64,000 nt of DNA from Cardiocondyla obscurior (lineage: Eukaryota; Arthropoda; Insecta; Hymenoptera; Formicidae), in assembly GCF_019399895.1 (NCBI RefSeq), contig NC_091873.1, positions 3,294,001 through 3,358,000 on the forward strand, in the 5' to 3' direction. Under the pieces are notes generated by a model. The model did not search any database. It was not told where the DNA came from and saw only the letters and a list, made by a program, of their open reading frames with translations. Positions within the stretch are counted from its first letter, which is position 1. Each line of letters starts with the position of its first letter. Positions 28,001 through 39,962 of the stretch are shown here, piece after piece. The position numbers were made by a program, and so were the translations under genes.

Positions 28001-31000
28001 TGTTTTTGTTCGTCTAGATTTATGGACCTACTATTGTAATTTTATTTTTATTATTAATTTAATCTTCCAGATTGTATTTTATTGCGTCAAGCGCAGGAAC
28101 GAATACGCGAAAGCGGAAACTGTTCGCGTCGGGCTATACAAACAGCGCGAAAATGGCAATTGATGTAATTATAACCGTTTGCGCGTGGAAAAGGTAAAAA
28201 TTACTCGACAAATAGTTGACGTTTTTCTTCTCGTATTATCAATATCGCGGCGCGCCCGATGCCGGGGATAAAAATAATTGGCCGAGGGGGATTTTTAATT
28301 ACTGCGTTCCGGCGCTGTGATTAAATGATCTGCCGCACCTGGAGGATCCATTCCCGGGGAGGAAAAAAAAAAAAAGAAATTTGCACTCGAGGCATTCGAT
28401 CACTCGCGGGATAGCCAAGTAACGAATAGTATGCTAATCCGAGAACGCTACGGCAGGACTCTTCGGCGAGTCGCTTGGAACTTTTCGAATTGCGCCGAGA
28501 CTATCTCGGCCGGTTAGTGAAGAGCGGGTAGTGTGTTCCTTTCCTCCTCGTGCGAAAGTCCGCGGAAGAAGTTCGCTCTATCGTACCAATAAGAATGCTT
28601 CGGTGAAGTTCACCCGGACGATCAGTGTACTCGCGATGTAAAATAAATCTCGACCTACCGCAGACTCTGATCCTCCCCCATCTGTGGCATGAAACAAAGC
28701 CAACACCCTTAATCTCAGAAAGTACATATAATACCCTTGAAATATTTTATTAGAGATTTATCACGGTGGGCTGCTCTTTTTCTCTCTTTCCCTCCCTCTC
28801 CTTCTCTTTCTCGTCTATCTGCTGTACGTATTACAAATCGTATTACGAGCTGCAAAGCCCCGGGTATATCCGTCGCGTCGCGAAAAAAAAGCTGCGATAC
28901 TCTCTATGTACATATCGCGGATTTTTGGGCTACCGTGTAAATTCGCGAAATACGAGAAACGCGCAATGACACGCGGGGAAAAAAAATCCAGAGATAGCAC
29001 GCGGAATCGTGCAATAAAATATTTCCGAAGAGGGCGAATTGTTTTTTCAAAATCGAAATTTTTTGACGTCGCGACGGATGAAATGTCTGCGTGCGCGACA
29101 TCGGTTTTCCGTATCTTTACGGGGAGGAAAAAATAAAAATAATAATTAAAAAAAAAAAACCTTATATGCCACCGCGAATTTCGCGACTCGAGCCGCACCG
29201 GCGCGGCGTTGCGTCCACCTCTCCATAGAAAATCGATCTCGATTACGACGAAACGCATTTCCTAACGTGGTTAAGAGTCGGTCGCGCGTGCATCTGCGCG
29301 CCCGGAGTATTAGTACCTTCGTTTTACAGTATTGGCTGTACATTCTAATGGAATCGACTGCTCCGCGCACGCTGGCTGCCGGCAGTGAAGAGATCCCTTC
29401 GTTCCGACATGAAATAAAATCGAACGAGGCTATTCGCCGAGCGTTTGCCATTCTCTCATGCCGTTGTTCTAATCTTAAATGAGACGCCCGGATGAAAAAC
29501 GTTTGCACTCTCGCGACCAGTAGCCGTCGAAGAAATAACTGTCGGCGACGCTCCCGCCTCTTGGGTCGCTACCAAGGCGTAATTTGCTCGCACCAAAATC
29601 AACCGAGGGGAAAACGTACGCGGGGGAAAGAGAGGGTAGGAGAGAAGAAGAGGAGTGGCGGATCCTTGGAGAAGCTCTCGCGGATCTTGACAACGTAGAT
29701 GCCGAGTGCATGCAGCACGGTAATCCCAAGGGAGAACAATTTTATTTGTTCCATCAAGAGCGCATTCCTCCTTTCCCGTCTCTCTCCATTTCGAACTCGA
29801 TTCTCGGATCACCCAGTCAAGCTACTATCCTTCCCTCGACTGAGCTCATCTCGTCATCTACACGTGATGCATAAGAATACCGTCGTCTCACCATTTCACA
29901 TCCTACGCGCATTTTCGCAAGCTCTCCTTAACCGCCCCCCTCCTTTTTTTTTTTTTTCTTTATTAACGACACTTTTCTTTTATTATTTACGATCTCTTTC
30001 CATCGCGCCCTGTCGTCCGAGAGCTGCCCCTTCGCCAAGACGCGAACGTAAAAACAATGAATCAGTGATCAATGCCGAAGTCGGTAACGCGAAGCTCTTC
30101 GCATCTGCATTCGCTCGTTAAGCGAAGTAGAAGGAATAATCGTGACTCGTTAGCCGAGATTCCGCAAAGGTTCTCCTCTCGCTCTTTTTTTTCTTTTTTT
30201 TTCTTTTTTTTTTTCTTTTTTTTACCCTCTTTTCCCTTTCTCTCTCCGGTACGCGCCACCGTCTCGCTCTCTTTCACGCCGAACCGCGTATCCCGTCATG
30301 CATATGAATGAAACTGTTTTGCCGCGAGTCGAAAAAACGTCACGCTGTTAAACGACTCGCGCTTATTCATAGCTGCAGTCAACCAACAGCGTTCCCGTTC
30401 CCCGCGCCGAAGCTTCGGGAGACTATAATTCGAAGCTCGTTCCGGGCGTTCCCTTTGGGTCCCTTGCACGCTCTCGCGATACCGTTCCAAAGAGTAGCAC
30501 ACGTATTCTCCGCCTTTTTCACCGATGCTCGCCCATCGAAACAAATCGGCGAGCCTGCCGACTTAACGAGATGATAACTCCGGCGACAGTACCGCGAACG
30601 ACTTTCAACGCGAGCATTCGCGAGATTTATACGCATTTTGTAATCGCAAATCGAGAACGATTGGACGCCGCGTATCACTCTTTATTAATACCCTTTACGG
30701 TTTTTATACTTTCGTATAGTATCACCCGCGCCAGGCAGACGCGCGCGAAAATTTTTTCCCGTTTATTATTTCACGACAAAAATACGAGACTTTTATAAAA
30801 CGAGACAGATCGACGGCAGTAAGTAATACGAAATTTATTTTCGACCGCCCGTCCGTTTTCACCGGTGTAATTTGCGAATTTTTCAATGCGCGCTTTACGA
30901 GAATCAGAAATGAGGGGAAATACGAGGATCCATCCTGAGCGAGTGAAATAGCTCGCGTGAGATGTGCGCGTACGCTCCCGTTGCAAAGATTTGAAAAATG

Positions 31001-31939
31001 TTCATTTTAATGGTTGATGTAACGTGAATATTGGTTACCGCCGAAGTGTTACGTGCTCGGAGTTTCGAGTGGAAGCACGTACGACGGAATGTACATATAC
31101 AGGATAATATTACACGTATATACACTGCTGTAAGATACGATATGAATAGGTCGCTTAATGCCGAACGCGCGGCGTGAAAAATGTAGACTCGGGGCGCGAT
31201 CTCCGCGATCGCTGGCATTAGTTGCATTCAATATTTTTTACTTAATAAAGAATCACTGGGCGGTTAGCGATCACTCGTGTCTCTCGAACGTAACCATTGA
31301 TTCCTCCGGGGGCGCATCGTCGCGCAAAACTCCCCTCGCGCGCGAATAACGCACCTAGCCAGCCGGCGGCTGGCGTAATTTCGCGTTGTTTTAGCGCGGG
31401 CAAACTTTTTAGTCAAATTGAGTAACGGATCGTGCATTGAATGCAAATCACCGCGACATAACGCGATAGCGTCCTACGTTCCCGTTTCTCCTTTTTTGCA
31501 GTGAAGTTCGGCGACCGAACTTATGCCGCCGAAGTTATGTCGCGCGCTCGCTCCCGTGATTCCAGCCCGTCGCCCCGTCGTCTGCGGGCCCGCTCTCGGG
31601 GAAAAGTTTGCTTTTGACGCGGCGGGTTGCACGTGACGAATTCAAATCAGGCGTAAATACTTAAAGCAAACACTCGGCGCACGAGCGCGACTCGGTTTTA
31701 AAATAAAGCATTAGAAGCTCGATGAGAGACGACGGGGCTGTTAAGATGGGTGATGCCGCCGCTCGAACCGGTCTACCTTCCGAAGTTCGCGAACTTTGCG
31801 CAAACTCACCGAGTTTAGCTCCGGCGAACCAGTTCATTAAACGCGAATCGGCAGCGACAATGAATGACTCACCAATATTTAATTGTACTCGGAAAATGCT
31901 AATCGAAATTGATCCGGCAGGATTGCGAAAGAGAAAGCA
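22041..31939. other. Unassigned region
   Basis: Alternating CpG-rich and AT-rich patches (AT-rich near 25270-25470 and 26840-27030). A 141-codon minus-strand frame (25239-24814) is the least repetitive unexplained frame here, but it has no known domain. No RNA gene or mobile element was recognised. Confidence 0.45.
30182..30244. repeat. Polypyrimidine (T-rich) tract
   Basis: Runs of T8-T11 interrupted by single C, then CCCTCTTTTCCC. This is a long homopyrimidine strand asymmetry of triplex-forming type, non-coding. Confidence 0.9.
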
Positions 31940-33270
31940 AAAAAGAGAGAGTTAGAGAGAAACTTAAAACGTTAATAAATAAATAAATATTATCTGAATT
32001 TACGAAGTGCGATGAATTACGTACTTTGACTCAGACGAAATATCTCTAATTAAATATAAGCTAAAATTAAAGTCGGTGGGATTTTATGTATTCATCAAAG
32101 AAGTGAGATTAGCTACAATCCGCAGGGACGAGTTTAACTTAATTTCTTTTCGCATGCATCAATGCGTAATTTTTATGAAATTATAAACTGGCTCAAATAT
32201 TCAGAAGCCAATATCGCAATTAATTTTTAATGCTACTTGCTATATTTAGTTTTTTCACCGATACCTGTTTCGCGAAACATTCTCTGAGAATTATAATCGT
32301 AATATATTTTACTTTAATGCAAAATAATAGCAAAAGCAGTTGATTTAATATTTATTCTTTACCTCGACTTGGACAAAAAAAAAAAAAAAATAAAAATATT
32401 AAGCTCCGAGAAATTCTGGTGTATCGGAAAATTCTTTCCATACACATATATAGCTAACGGCTAAAGGCAATATAAGTGAGGCAAGTAAGAGTTCCTTCCC
32501 TTTTTTAACTCGCAGCTAAGAACAGAAGAATCGCATTTGAACTTTTATATCTCCTTCGATCAGATACAATAAGAAATATCGATAACAATACGTTATTGTC
32601 GCTGGAGTTGCGGAAAATGAAAGCTGGATATGATATTATTTATAGTAAAAAGTTTGAATTGAATTAGAAGATTTCGTACACGGAAAATAGTGAAATATTT
32701 AAAACGATTCGCGCTCAAACTGGCAGATATTATCGAGTTATATTATCGCGGATTGTGCGCTATAAGTTAGTTAATAATATCTCCACCATTCGCAAGCGAA
32801 ATCCATAAATTTCACGAAGACAGATCGCGAAGTAATAAAAGCCGTTTCTCGACGGGATTTATCGACGTAATATCAAACGGTTCAGCGCAGAACGAGTTTT
32901 TAATTCGCTAAAGATGTTCAGAATAAAAATCTACCGCTTCTACTCAAATTCCGATTTTTCTTATTTTTCCCTTTTTTTTTTAAAGTTTGATCGCGACAAG
33001 TAATAAGGTATATTAACTTCGACAATCCGTCGGTAGTCAGAAATATACGTTTAGTAACAAGATAAAAATAAAAGAAAAGGATGAAAAGAAAAAAAAAAAG
33101 TTTTTGACTTAAATTTCGATTTAAGGATTAAAAACGTTGTCGTCGTTAACTAGCACTGTCACCTAGCACTAGTCTACATTATCCGACTTTGTTACCCGCG
33201 AGAAGTACATGTCCAACGGAAACAGGGAATGGGCAGGAGAGAGGGGAGGGAAAGTGATTAAGAACATTCC
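31940..33270. other. AT-rich block downstream of the Ig exon, probable intron
   Basis: This block starts just after the Ig exon donor (in minus-strand order) and is AT-rich with an A run at 32376-32391. I saw no second Ig or FN3 exon in it. Intron status follows from the donor of the Ig exon. Confidence 0.55.
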
Positions 33271-33273
33271 GCC

Positions 33274-33280
33274 ACTTACC
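33274..33280 (-). other. Splice donor of the Ig exon
   Basis: Read on the minus strand, the exon ends GTGCGCG and is followed at once by GTAAGTGG, a strong match to the GTRAGT donor consensus with G at the last exon base. Reading through it adds only a non-Ig tail (KWRNVLNHF and onward) that reaches a stop at about 33179, so the splice is more plausible than read-through. Confidence 0.8.
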
Positions 33281-33588
33281 GCGCACGATGAGCTTGATCA
33301 CGGCTTCCGGCGCGTTCCTGTTGTTGACGAGACACTCGTAGGAACCGCTGTCGGAGGCGGTGACGGGGTGCAGCTGCAGCGAATAATTTTTCAACGACAG
33401 GGACATTCGGTTCTGTTCCGTTCGCCGCACGACGGTCGTGCTTCTGCTCTTATACTCGAGCAGCCGCATCCCGTTTGCCCGCCACTCGAGCATCAACACC
33501 AGCGAATCCTCCGTCACTCCCGGACAGCCCAGCGTGACATTCTTCCCCGCCTCCACGACGACCTCCTCCATCAACGAATTCATGGCAT
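33280..33588 (-). CDS. Internal exon encoding one immunoglobulin (V/I-set-like) domain
   Basis: This exon encodes a complete Ig fold of about 103 residues and is almost certainly extracellular. Counting from its first (split) codon, the features seen are AGKNVTLGC with Cys22, the core Trp36 in LEWRANG, Arg61, and the SDSGSYEC motif (Asp80, Gly82, Tyr84, Cys86). Cys22 and Cys86 would form the disulfide, and Arg61 with Asp80 the usual V-set salt bridge. Two N-glycosylation sequons are present (N17-V-T and N68-Y-S). The exon starts after AG (33590-33589) and ends before GTAAGT (33279-33274). Both junctions are phase 1, as is usual for shuffled Ig-domain exons, and 309 nt is a multiple of three. 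The acidic lead-in (NSLMEE) before the first strand would suit a first Ig domain following a signal-peptide exon, but that is inference. Cell-adhesion or receptor families with Ig and FN3 domains are possible. I could not assign the gene and saw no companion exon. Confidence 0.85.
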
Positions 33589-33650
33589 CTGCGGACATAG
33601 ATCTTTCCGTTATTTCCGGTGTACGGCAACCGGGGCGTTATCACCGCGAT
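33589..33650 (-). other. Splice acceptor and tract upstream of the Ig exon
   Basis: On the minus strand the exon is preceded by ATGTCCGCAG. The T-rich stretch GTTTGTTTTTATC lies about 55 bases upstream and the tract nearest the AG is weak in pyrimidines. The AG gives a phase-1 junction that matches the donor phase. The ATG at 33598-33596 sits inside this acceptor region and is unlikely to be a true start. Confidence 0.6.
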
Positions 33651-36205
33651 AAAAACAAACGTGATCGCGGGGGTGCCGCGGTGGGAATGAGAATGGAAGA
33701 GAGCGAGAGAAAGACCGGACGAACGGCGTCCCGCCGCAGATTCACCTGCGTCAGGACAATTTCACCGTCCGGCGAATAAAATCCCGGTGAATGACCAGAC
33801 GTCCTTTGACTTTACAACGCGTCCACTCCCGTTTTCTCGTAAGACCGGACGTGAAAAAAAAAAAAAGAAAAGAAGAATTGCGAGGGTACCGTGGGGTGGG
33901 CGCGTCCATTTTTCTTCCGACTTGCACGCGCGGGTTTTCTCTTTCTTTCTTATACTTTATTTCTCCTTCGTTTAAAGAAAATATTTTTCCCTTCGATATT
34001 TTTTAATCGCACGACGCTAACGAATGATCTCGCGCATAAACGGCCGGGCTGCTACAATTCGTTTGCGGCGAACGTTTAAAGTACACACTCAAGCTTAACG
34101 TACGCGCGCGAGCACGGCCGGCATCGCGGCGAGATGGCTTCCGATCGACTTTTAAAATTTCACGCGGCCGCGCCGGATCGTAATTTGCAACGCAAAATAT
34201 ACGGCGCGCGCGAATAAGCTCCCACGGTTACGCCATATTGCATCGCGAAATTCTGAATAACCGGGCATCCAATTTTCTTTCTAACGAGTTCAATTTTTTT
34301 TTTTTTTTTCTCCGCTCGGCAAGAACCTTCGATACACACGCTGGGCGCCACGCGTAGCGCCGTTATTTCTCTCTTCTGCGAGAACATCGTCGTCCGGAAA
34401 ATCTATGAAAATCCATGCACGGACGGACAGGAGTTGGCGCGTGATTTCGTAAGCACCGCGAGCACGTATGCGTATAGATATGTGCGCCGGTGTATCGCGC
34501 GGAATCTGTCGATCGTACGTGGCGAGACCGCTCTGGACATCACGATGCGGTAGGTCATCGCGAGGTAATTCACGAAGGGATTCCCGCCGCAATCTCTCGA
34601 AAGCTCTCCGGAAAAGCTTCCGCCGCGCGGATCTGCCTCGCGCAAAACGGCATTCGAATCACGCGTGCGTATTCATACGTGCATAAAGAGCAAGTTCGAA
34701 TCTCGTAATACTCCTTTAGCGCGTCCGGTCTCTTTCTCTCACAATCGGCATAAATCACGAGCCGCTCTTTGAACCGCGTCGTTTGCTCGAGCAACTTGGC
34801 GTCCCGTTTGTTCTCACGATAACAAATTTGTCGCGAAATAATATTTCCTCGATTCTTGAAAAATCTCGCGAAAATCTCTCTTGCTCTTGTATTTCGTTGA
34901 ATTATTCCATTAGTCTTTCCTTTCAATTTTTTTTTTTCTTTTTTTATTATTATTTTTTATCTTTTTAATAGGTACGTGTCTTTCATTTTTTAAATGAAAG
35001 TAGGATTTTTGTTTGCATTTTAACGAGGAGCAATTTCTATTTGACTGATGGCCCGGTTGGTCAAAATAATTCAAATTTAGCCTTTTTCAGAGAGAAACGA
35101 GAGAAAAAGAGAGGGAGCGATACATTATTTTTCGTATACGTTTGCGTCAGAGTAAACGAGATTTTTTTCATGATAATGACATTCATAATCAATAAAGCGC
35201 TCTTATAAAACGTGCCAAAGACTCCCATTTCAGTTCATTAATCAATAAAGCCATCATAACTCATTCTGATGGCTCGAAATAGGGCACTTGAATTAAATAA
35301 CGCGGCTGTTTATTAATTATGAAGTACGAAATCAAGTTGTCCAATATATTTTTAAGTATCCGATACGTCGATCGCACATTTTTCCATCCCTGGTAGAAGC
35401 TCGGTATTGCAAATATGTGTCCCAAAAATAAATTGTCTATTTTCCTTTCTGTTAGACCGGTCATGAATGTGAATAGCTGTCCGACCAAGAACTTTAAAGT
35501 ATATCCAGTATCTGCACACACACTTATACATATATGTATGTGCATATGATATCGATCTACTTTTAAAACTAAATTTCTTCAAACGTAACGTCAAAGTTAC
35601 TCACGAAATGAGTCGACTGGGAAACGTTTCGTGTCGGAAGATATCTCAACGGAATTTTAAAGCATACGTCGCTTCTCAAAGCTTCCTACGTACCTCTAAA
35701 AACTCGGACTACGTGCGCCTGCCCTTACGCCCGACGTCATTACGTTTCATCGCCAATCTACGGAACCGTAAGGAGAAAGCAGGCTGCGAGTTTCGTTAGC
35801 TCTCGATTAGCTCTCGGCGGAATATGTCTCCATAAATAAAAGAGCGCGGCTAAAAAGGAGGAAAAAAAAAAGAAAAAAATATAGGCCAAAATGCACATTA
35901 GCGAGGTCGCGGAAAAGTAATCTACAACTATTAACGGCGGCGATCGTTACCGATAGCCGCGCGGTACACGAGCGTAGCAAAGGGCGGCGGAAAAAAAAAA
36001 AGAAAAGGGAAGGAACGCGCGGACGCAACGATAACGATAACGTGCTCGAACGGCTCAACGAGTATCGCTGCCGTTTGTACCCGCGACGACGAGGCAATCG
36101 CGGCCGCAGGACGCTCGTAAAATCGACACGGCAGATTGCCCAAGAAAATAAAACCCGTAATCGCATGCGTTTCGGTGCGCGCGACGGTTTCTGTGTGACG
36201 TACGC

Positions 36206-36240
36206 AAAAAAAAAAAAAAAGAGAGAGAGAGAGAGAGAGA
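36206..36240. repeat. A15 followed by (GA)10
   Basis: A homopolymer runs directly into a perfect GA dinucleotide array, giving 35 bases of pure purine on the plus strand. Confidence 0.95.
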
Positions 36241-38300
36241 CAAACAAAAGAAATTGTGAAAGAAATTTCGTGAACAAAGGTGAAAATCTCTCCCGCGCGC
36301 GTTTTCATTACGCTGCAAACTCACGGGCGTGACGTCGTGCGAAAAAAGGGCTCTTCACTGGCCTCGTGCGCTTCGCGCAATTCCGCGGGTTATTTCATCG
36401 CGCGGTCCACGTGAATTCAGAATATTAACGTTGTAAAGTTTACGGGCTAATAACTAATCTCCATCGTTGACGCGGTTGAGCGCCTGTGTTGAAACGTCGA
36501 TCGCGCAAGCTTGTATGCTAAATGACAGCGAGAGGCGCTGAAAGATCCCACGCTGCGCGTTATATTTCGCGCGAGCTTCCACGTGTAATCGATGTAATTT
36601 GCCCGGAGAAAACGCAGGGAGTGTCCCCGAGGGTTGGCGCGTGGTCGTTTTATTGAACTCGGTGTCTTTCTTTCTCGCGTGCCGCTTACTCCGGGGGTGG
36701 AGAAGGTCCATTTTGCGCGCAAGTTAACATAATGTAAAAAGTTTCGCGGTGAATAACGCCGCCGCGCGCGCCGTGGCGGAAAAAAATTTACCCGATCGCG
36801 CGGTGCGGTTTCGATCGCGTTCGACTCACGCGCGTCCCGGTGCGGAAATAAAATTTCGCACGCGATTCCGTCTTCGTGTCTTCGTGAGAAGAAGCCTCCG
36901 CACGCGAGAGTTTTTGAACAACTACGGCAACGGCGACAGCGGCGGCAACCAAACGGCGCGAACGCGCCTCGTTACTTCTTCAACTTTGCCAAAAGTGTGT
37001 CGTAAAAAGTTTCCATACCGATTCCCGCCGCCGTGCTTACGAAAAACCATAAATTTCTCCTTTTCCCGGGGGATGAAAAGGGCTGAAACGTGACGCGGTA
37101 ACTTTTTTTTTTTTTTTAATTTCACGGGGCATCGAGCAGAACGACTTTTCAATTAAATCGCTAAATCATCGAAGGAATTAATGTTAATTACAACGTGAAA
37201 CTCGCTGTAGTACCTCTTCCCCTTAATTGTGATAAGCAATGTCTTGGAAAACGCAAGAATATTTACGCCCGTCGACTACAAATTGTCAGCCAATTATTTT
37301 ATTCGACTCTCGAGCACGCTCGTTAATTATTCCTTACAAAGTGATATTCGTTATACTTCCCTGAGGGGATTAGTAGAGGCAAACGGCATCTTGAATCCCG
37401 CATGGGCCTTGAAATTTGCTTTAATGCTATAGGAATATTACGAGAGAACTTAATGCACGTCTCCATGTCGGCGAAATAGGAGCTTTCAAGCTGCTATTCC
37501 TCCCGCTGACATTGTGGAGAAACCCGGCCATTATCTTGAATTCCGTTTAGCAATTTTCCCTGGCATTCAGAAAGAAAGCGCGAACTGCATAAACTCGTTT
37601 CATTTAAATGCAAGTGAAGCAACGTGGTTTAATACCAACGTTAATTCTAAACAGCGCAACGAATTATTGAAAGCGGACGATATTAATTTAACAAAATTAA
37701 AGCCGCGCTTTTATAATCTTTCACGCATCCGAGCATATGTAACTCAGATCGCGAGCGCTCGTACTATCCAGCCGCAAGAAATTTATGTCGAGTGTCATCA
37801 ATCACTTAGCGCGCCGTGGCAGAAGCAACAATCGGTTCGCGTCCTCGACCCGCCCCCGCCGAGGCCGACCTAAAAATTGAATTTTATCCTCTTTCCCGCG
37901 ACGGGGGACCGGCTCGGTGCGCCGTAAATTAATTTACGCAAATCTTCCGCGGGCATGAATTTTTCCCGCACTAATTTCCCCAGAAGCCACCACGGTCCGC
38001 GAGATACGGTCACACGGTCGAGGCAAGCCGTTACCACGGTAATTACCTTCCTACCTTCGTTTCGCCTCGTCTTTTTGTCTCATAACCAAGTAACTATCTT
38101 AATTGCTTTTGCTTTTCTAACTCTGGATACCGCGCTAAGTCCGGCTCGTTTTGCACGGCGGAACGCTGACCCGCGCCACCCGCCCCTATCGGCCTCCCGT
38201 GGAAATCACCCGGTCACCGTTGTCGTTAGCGACCATCCACGGGAGTTATCTCACCCTCGTCCCGGGGGTCGATTTAAATTCGCTCCCTTTCCTCCCCCCC

Positions 38301-38322
38301 CCTCCTCCTCCTCCTCCTCCTC
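38301..38322. repeat. (CCT)n trinucleotide tract
   Basis: Seven CCT units preceded by a C run. Frames through it encode poly-Pro or poly-Ser and have no other support. Confidence 0.9.
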
Positions 38323-39854
38323 TCGACGTTCCCGCGCTACCCGCTCTTCTCACTCTCTTCTCGTCTCTTATCGCACCCGGGCCGCCGATATTTTTTCATT
38401 ACGCCTCCGAGGTCCTTTGTCTTTTATCGAGCGCGGCGATAGCATCGCAACCACCGCGAGAGAGTCGATGTGGTCGCGGAAGGCAATCTTCCTAAGAGAG
38501 TCTCAAACGGTACGCGACATCGCCTCGTGCCAATTTTCGCTCCGTTAACCATCACACTGCGCGAGAAGACGACGACCTTCGTTATTTCTCGTGGAAAAAT
38601 TTCGCGTGAGAAGTAAGATCGAGCGTCGTTTGTGCGACGCGAACGAGCGGGACCGCTGATAAGAGCGGGGCGCGTGAGCGGTTCGTCGATCATTCTAATG
38701 GTAATCGCAGTTTCCTATTTTATTTAAAAAAATTGGTGTGACGCCTGAATTAGTTGTTTTTAGGTAAACATGAATTTTTTTTTAATAAACTCTTTGTTAA
38801 AAAGAAATAAAAACTTTTACCTTTTTTTTTTTTTTATTAATTTTATTAACTGATATACCAATATACATGTCTACATTAATATTTTCTTTTTTATGTTACA
38901 GTTATCGGCAGAATTCGGAATCGCAAAAAAATACCTCGTATTTTTGTTTTGGGAGAAGACACCGAGCTCACCGAGCACATAAAAATTAACGTAATCAACA
39001 GATCAACTGCGCTTGAGAAGGACAGTGCTATTGACCGTCTCACTTTTTTTACTCGGTCCTCTCTCTCCCTCTAAGGCCCGAAATCTCTAACGGCCATTTT
39101 AGTCTAGTCGCGGAGCATCGAGCGTGAGGACGTGTTTATTAATCGCTCCGCAATTACGCGTATTTTTGACCGCGGAAAAGAAGATCTCGCATGCGAATAA
39201 GTGTCGACATCGTCGACTCGGGAACGACGAATCATTTTCTGTGCTTCTCTGTCATTCCACTCGTCGTCTTGTCCTACGTTTTGCGCTCCGAAAAAGTGCT
39301 TCGGAACAAGGTTATGTAGCGAGCTCAGCGCACGGAGCGTCCAAACTGAACCACGCCGCGTCTCGCGTTGCCAACCTGCTTCACTCGCCATCTCTCTTAT
39401 GTTAGTGACATTCAGCGAGTTCCGGCGACTGTCATTATCAGAGCGTCAGACTGCACCTCGCCCCGTCTTCTTCGTCGCGGCCGGGGTTCTCATTCCGTTT
39501 CGGGCAAGTGATTTTTGAGAAACTTGAAGAAGATTAAGTGCGCGGAAAACATTTTACATCGCGGCCCGTTTCGTTCGTCGCCTGGCGCCAATTCTTGCCG
39601 TCGTTTACTCCGCCGACAAGACTTGACCGAAGAATCTAAAGGTTCGTTCGTCGCGCTTCTTAATTTTAATGGAAAAAAATCGCCGCGATAATCCTCCGTT
39701 ATTCTTTCGATCGTTCGTCTTTCGCGTAAAAGTGTTGATTAGTGACAGTAATTTAAAAAAAAAAAAAAAAAACAGCAGTGTGATACAGTGTCAAGTCAAG
39801 ATTTTTAATGCTGCAAGACGTCAGGATCATCCGAAATACTGCCACGAAAGGAAA

Positions 39855-39920
39855 GAAGGAAGGAAGGAAGGAAGGAAGGAAGGAAGGAAGGAAGGAAGGA
39901 AGGATGGACGGACGGACGGA
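39855..39920. repeat. Compound microsatellite (GAAG)n then (GACG)n
   Basis: About twelve uninterrupted copies of a GAAG/AAGG tetramer run to 39904, followed by about four copies of GGAC to 39920. Both are tetranucleotides, so the open frame crossing them cycles through KEGR and then DGRT, which is a repeat artefact rather than a protein domain. Confidence 0.95.
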
Positions 39921-39931
39921 AAATAATCTAC

Positions 39932-39943
39932 CCTAACCTAACC
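39932..39943. repeat. Short interstitial CCTAA (TTAGG) tract
   Basis: CCTAACCTAACC is two and a half units of the arthropod telomeric repeat. It is far too short to be a telomere. It could be a relic of telomeric DNA captured at a break, or chance. Confidence 0.5.
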
Positions 39944-39956
39944 GAAAGCTACAAAT

Positions 39957-39962
39957 GTAAGT
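39957..39962 (+). other. Strong candidate splice donor
   Basis: GTAAGT followed by AAA is a full match to the intronic part of the donor consensus; the last exon base is T rather than G. It lies at the downstream edge of the leader-like region, just after the microsatellite and CCTAA tract. A lone donor match occurs often by chance, so it supports an exon only together with its context. Confidence 0.3.

Larger units (their letters stand above)
33651..39400. other. Probable intron upstream of the Ig exon, no gene recognised
   Basis: In minus-strand order this precedes the Ig exon. It contains T and A runs, purine tracts around 35860-36240 and an AT-rich patch at 38700-38920. No signal-peptide exon with a phase-1 donor could be picked out. 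Frames on both strands are Arg/Ser/Phe repeats or lack support. Confidence 0.45.
39430..39956 (+). other. Candidate 5' untranslated first exon (start uncertain)
   Basis: The stretch has no recognisable protein, but its texture resembles an insect 5' leader. It has CpG-rich sequence near 39430-39480, then AGTG/GTGATACAGTG-type runs around 39740-39800, a purine microsatellite, and finally a strong plus-strand donor (GTAAGT at 39957). An ATG at 39669 opens an 85-codon frame (39669-39926) that is lysine/arginine/glycine repeat at its end, so any translation there is doubtful. No TATA box was identified and the transcription start is a guess. If real, it begins a plus-strand transcript whose later exons I did not find. 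Confidence 0.2.

Noticed and set aside
33209..33652. 147-codon plus-strand frame across the Ig exon
   Set aside because: It is the antisense shadow of the Ig exon, whose minus-strand reading has the conserved Cys, Trp and DxGxYxC residues and splice sites.
37514..37873. 119-codon plus-strand frame of fairly balanced composition
   Set aside because: It starts at GTG, lacks a splice context and a recognisable domain, and ends in a Pro/Arg run.
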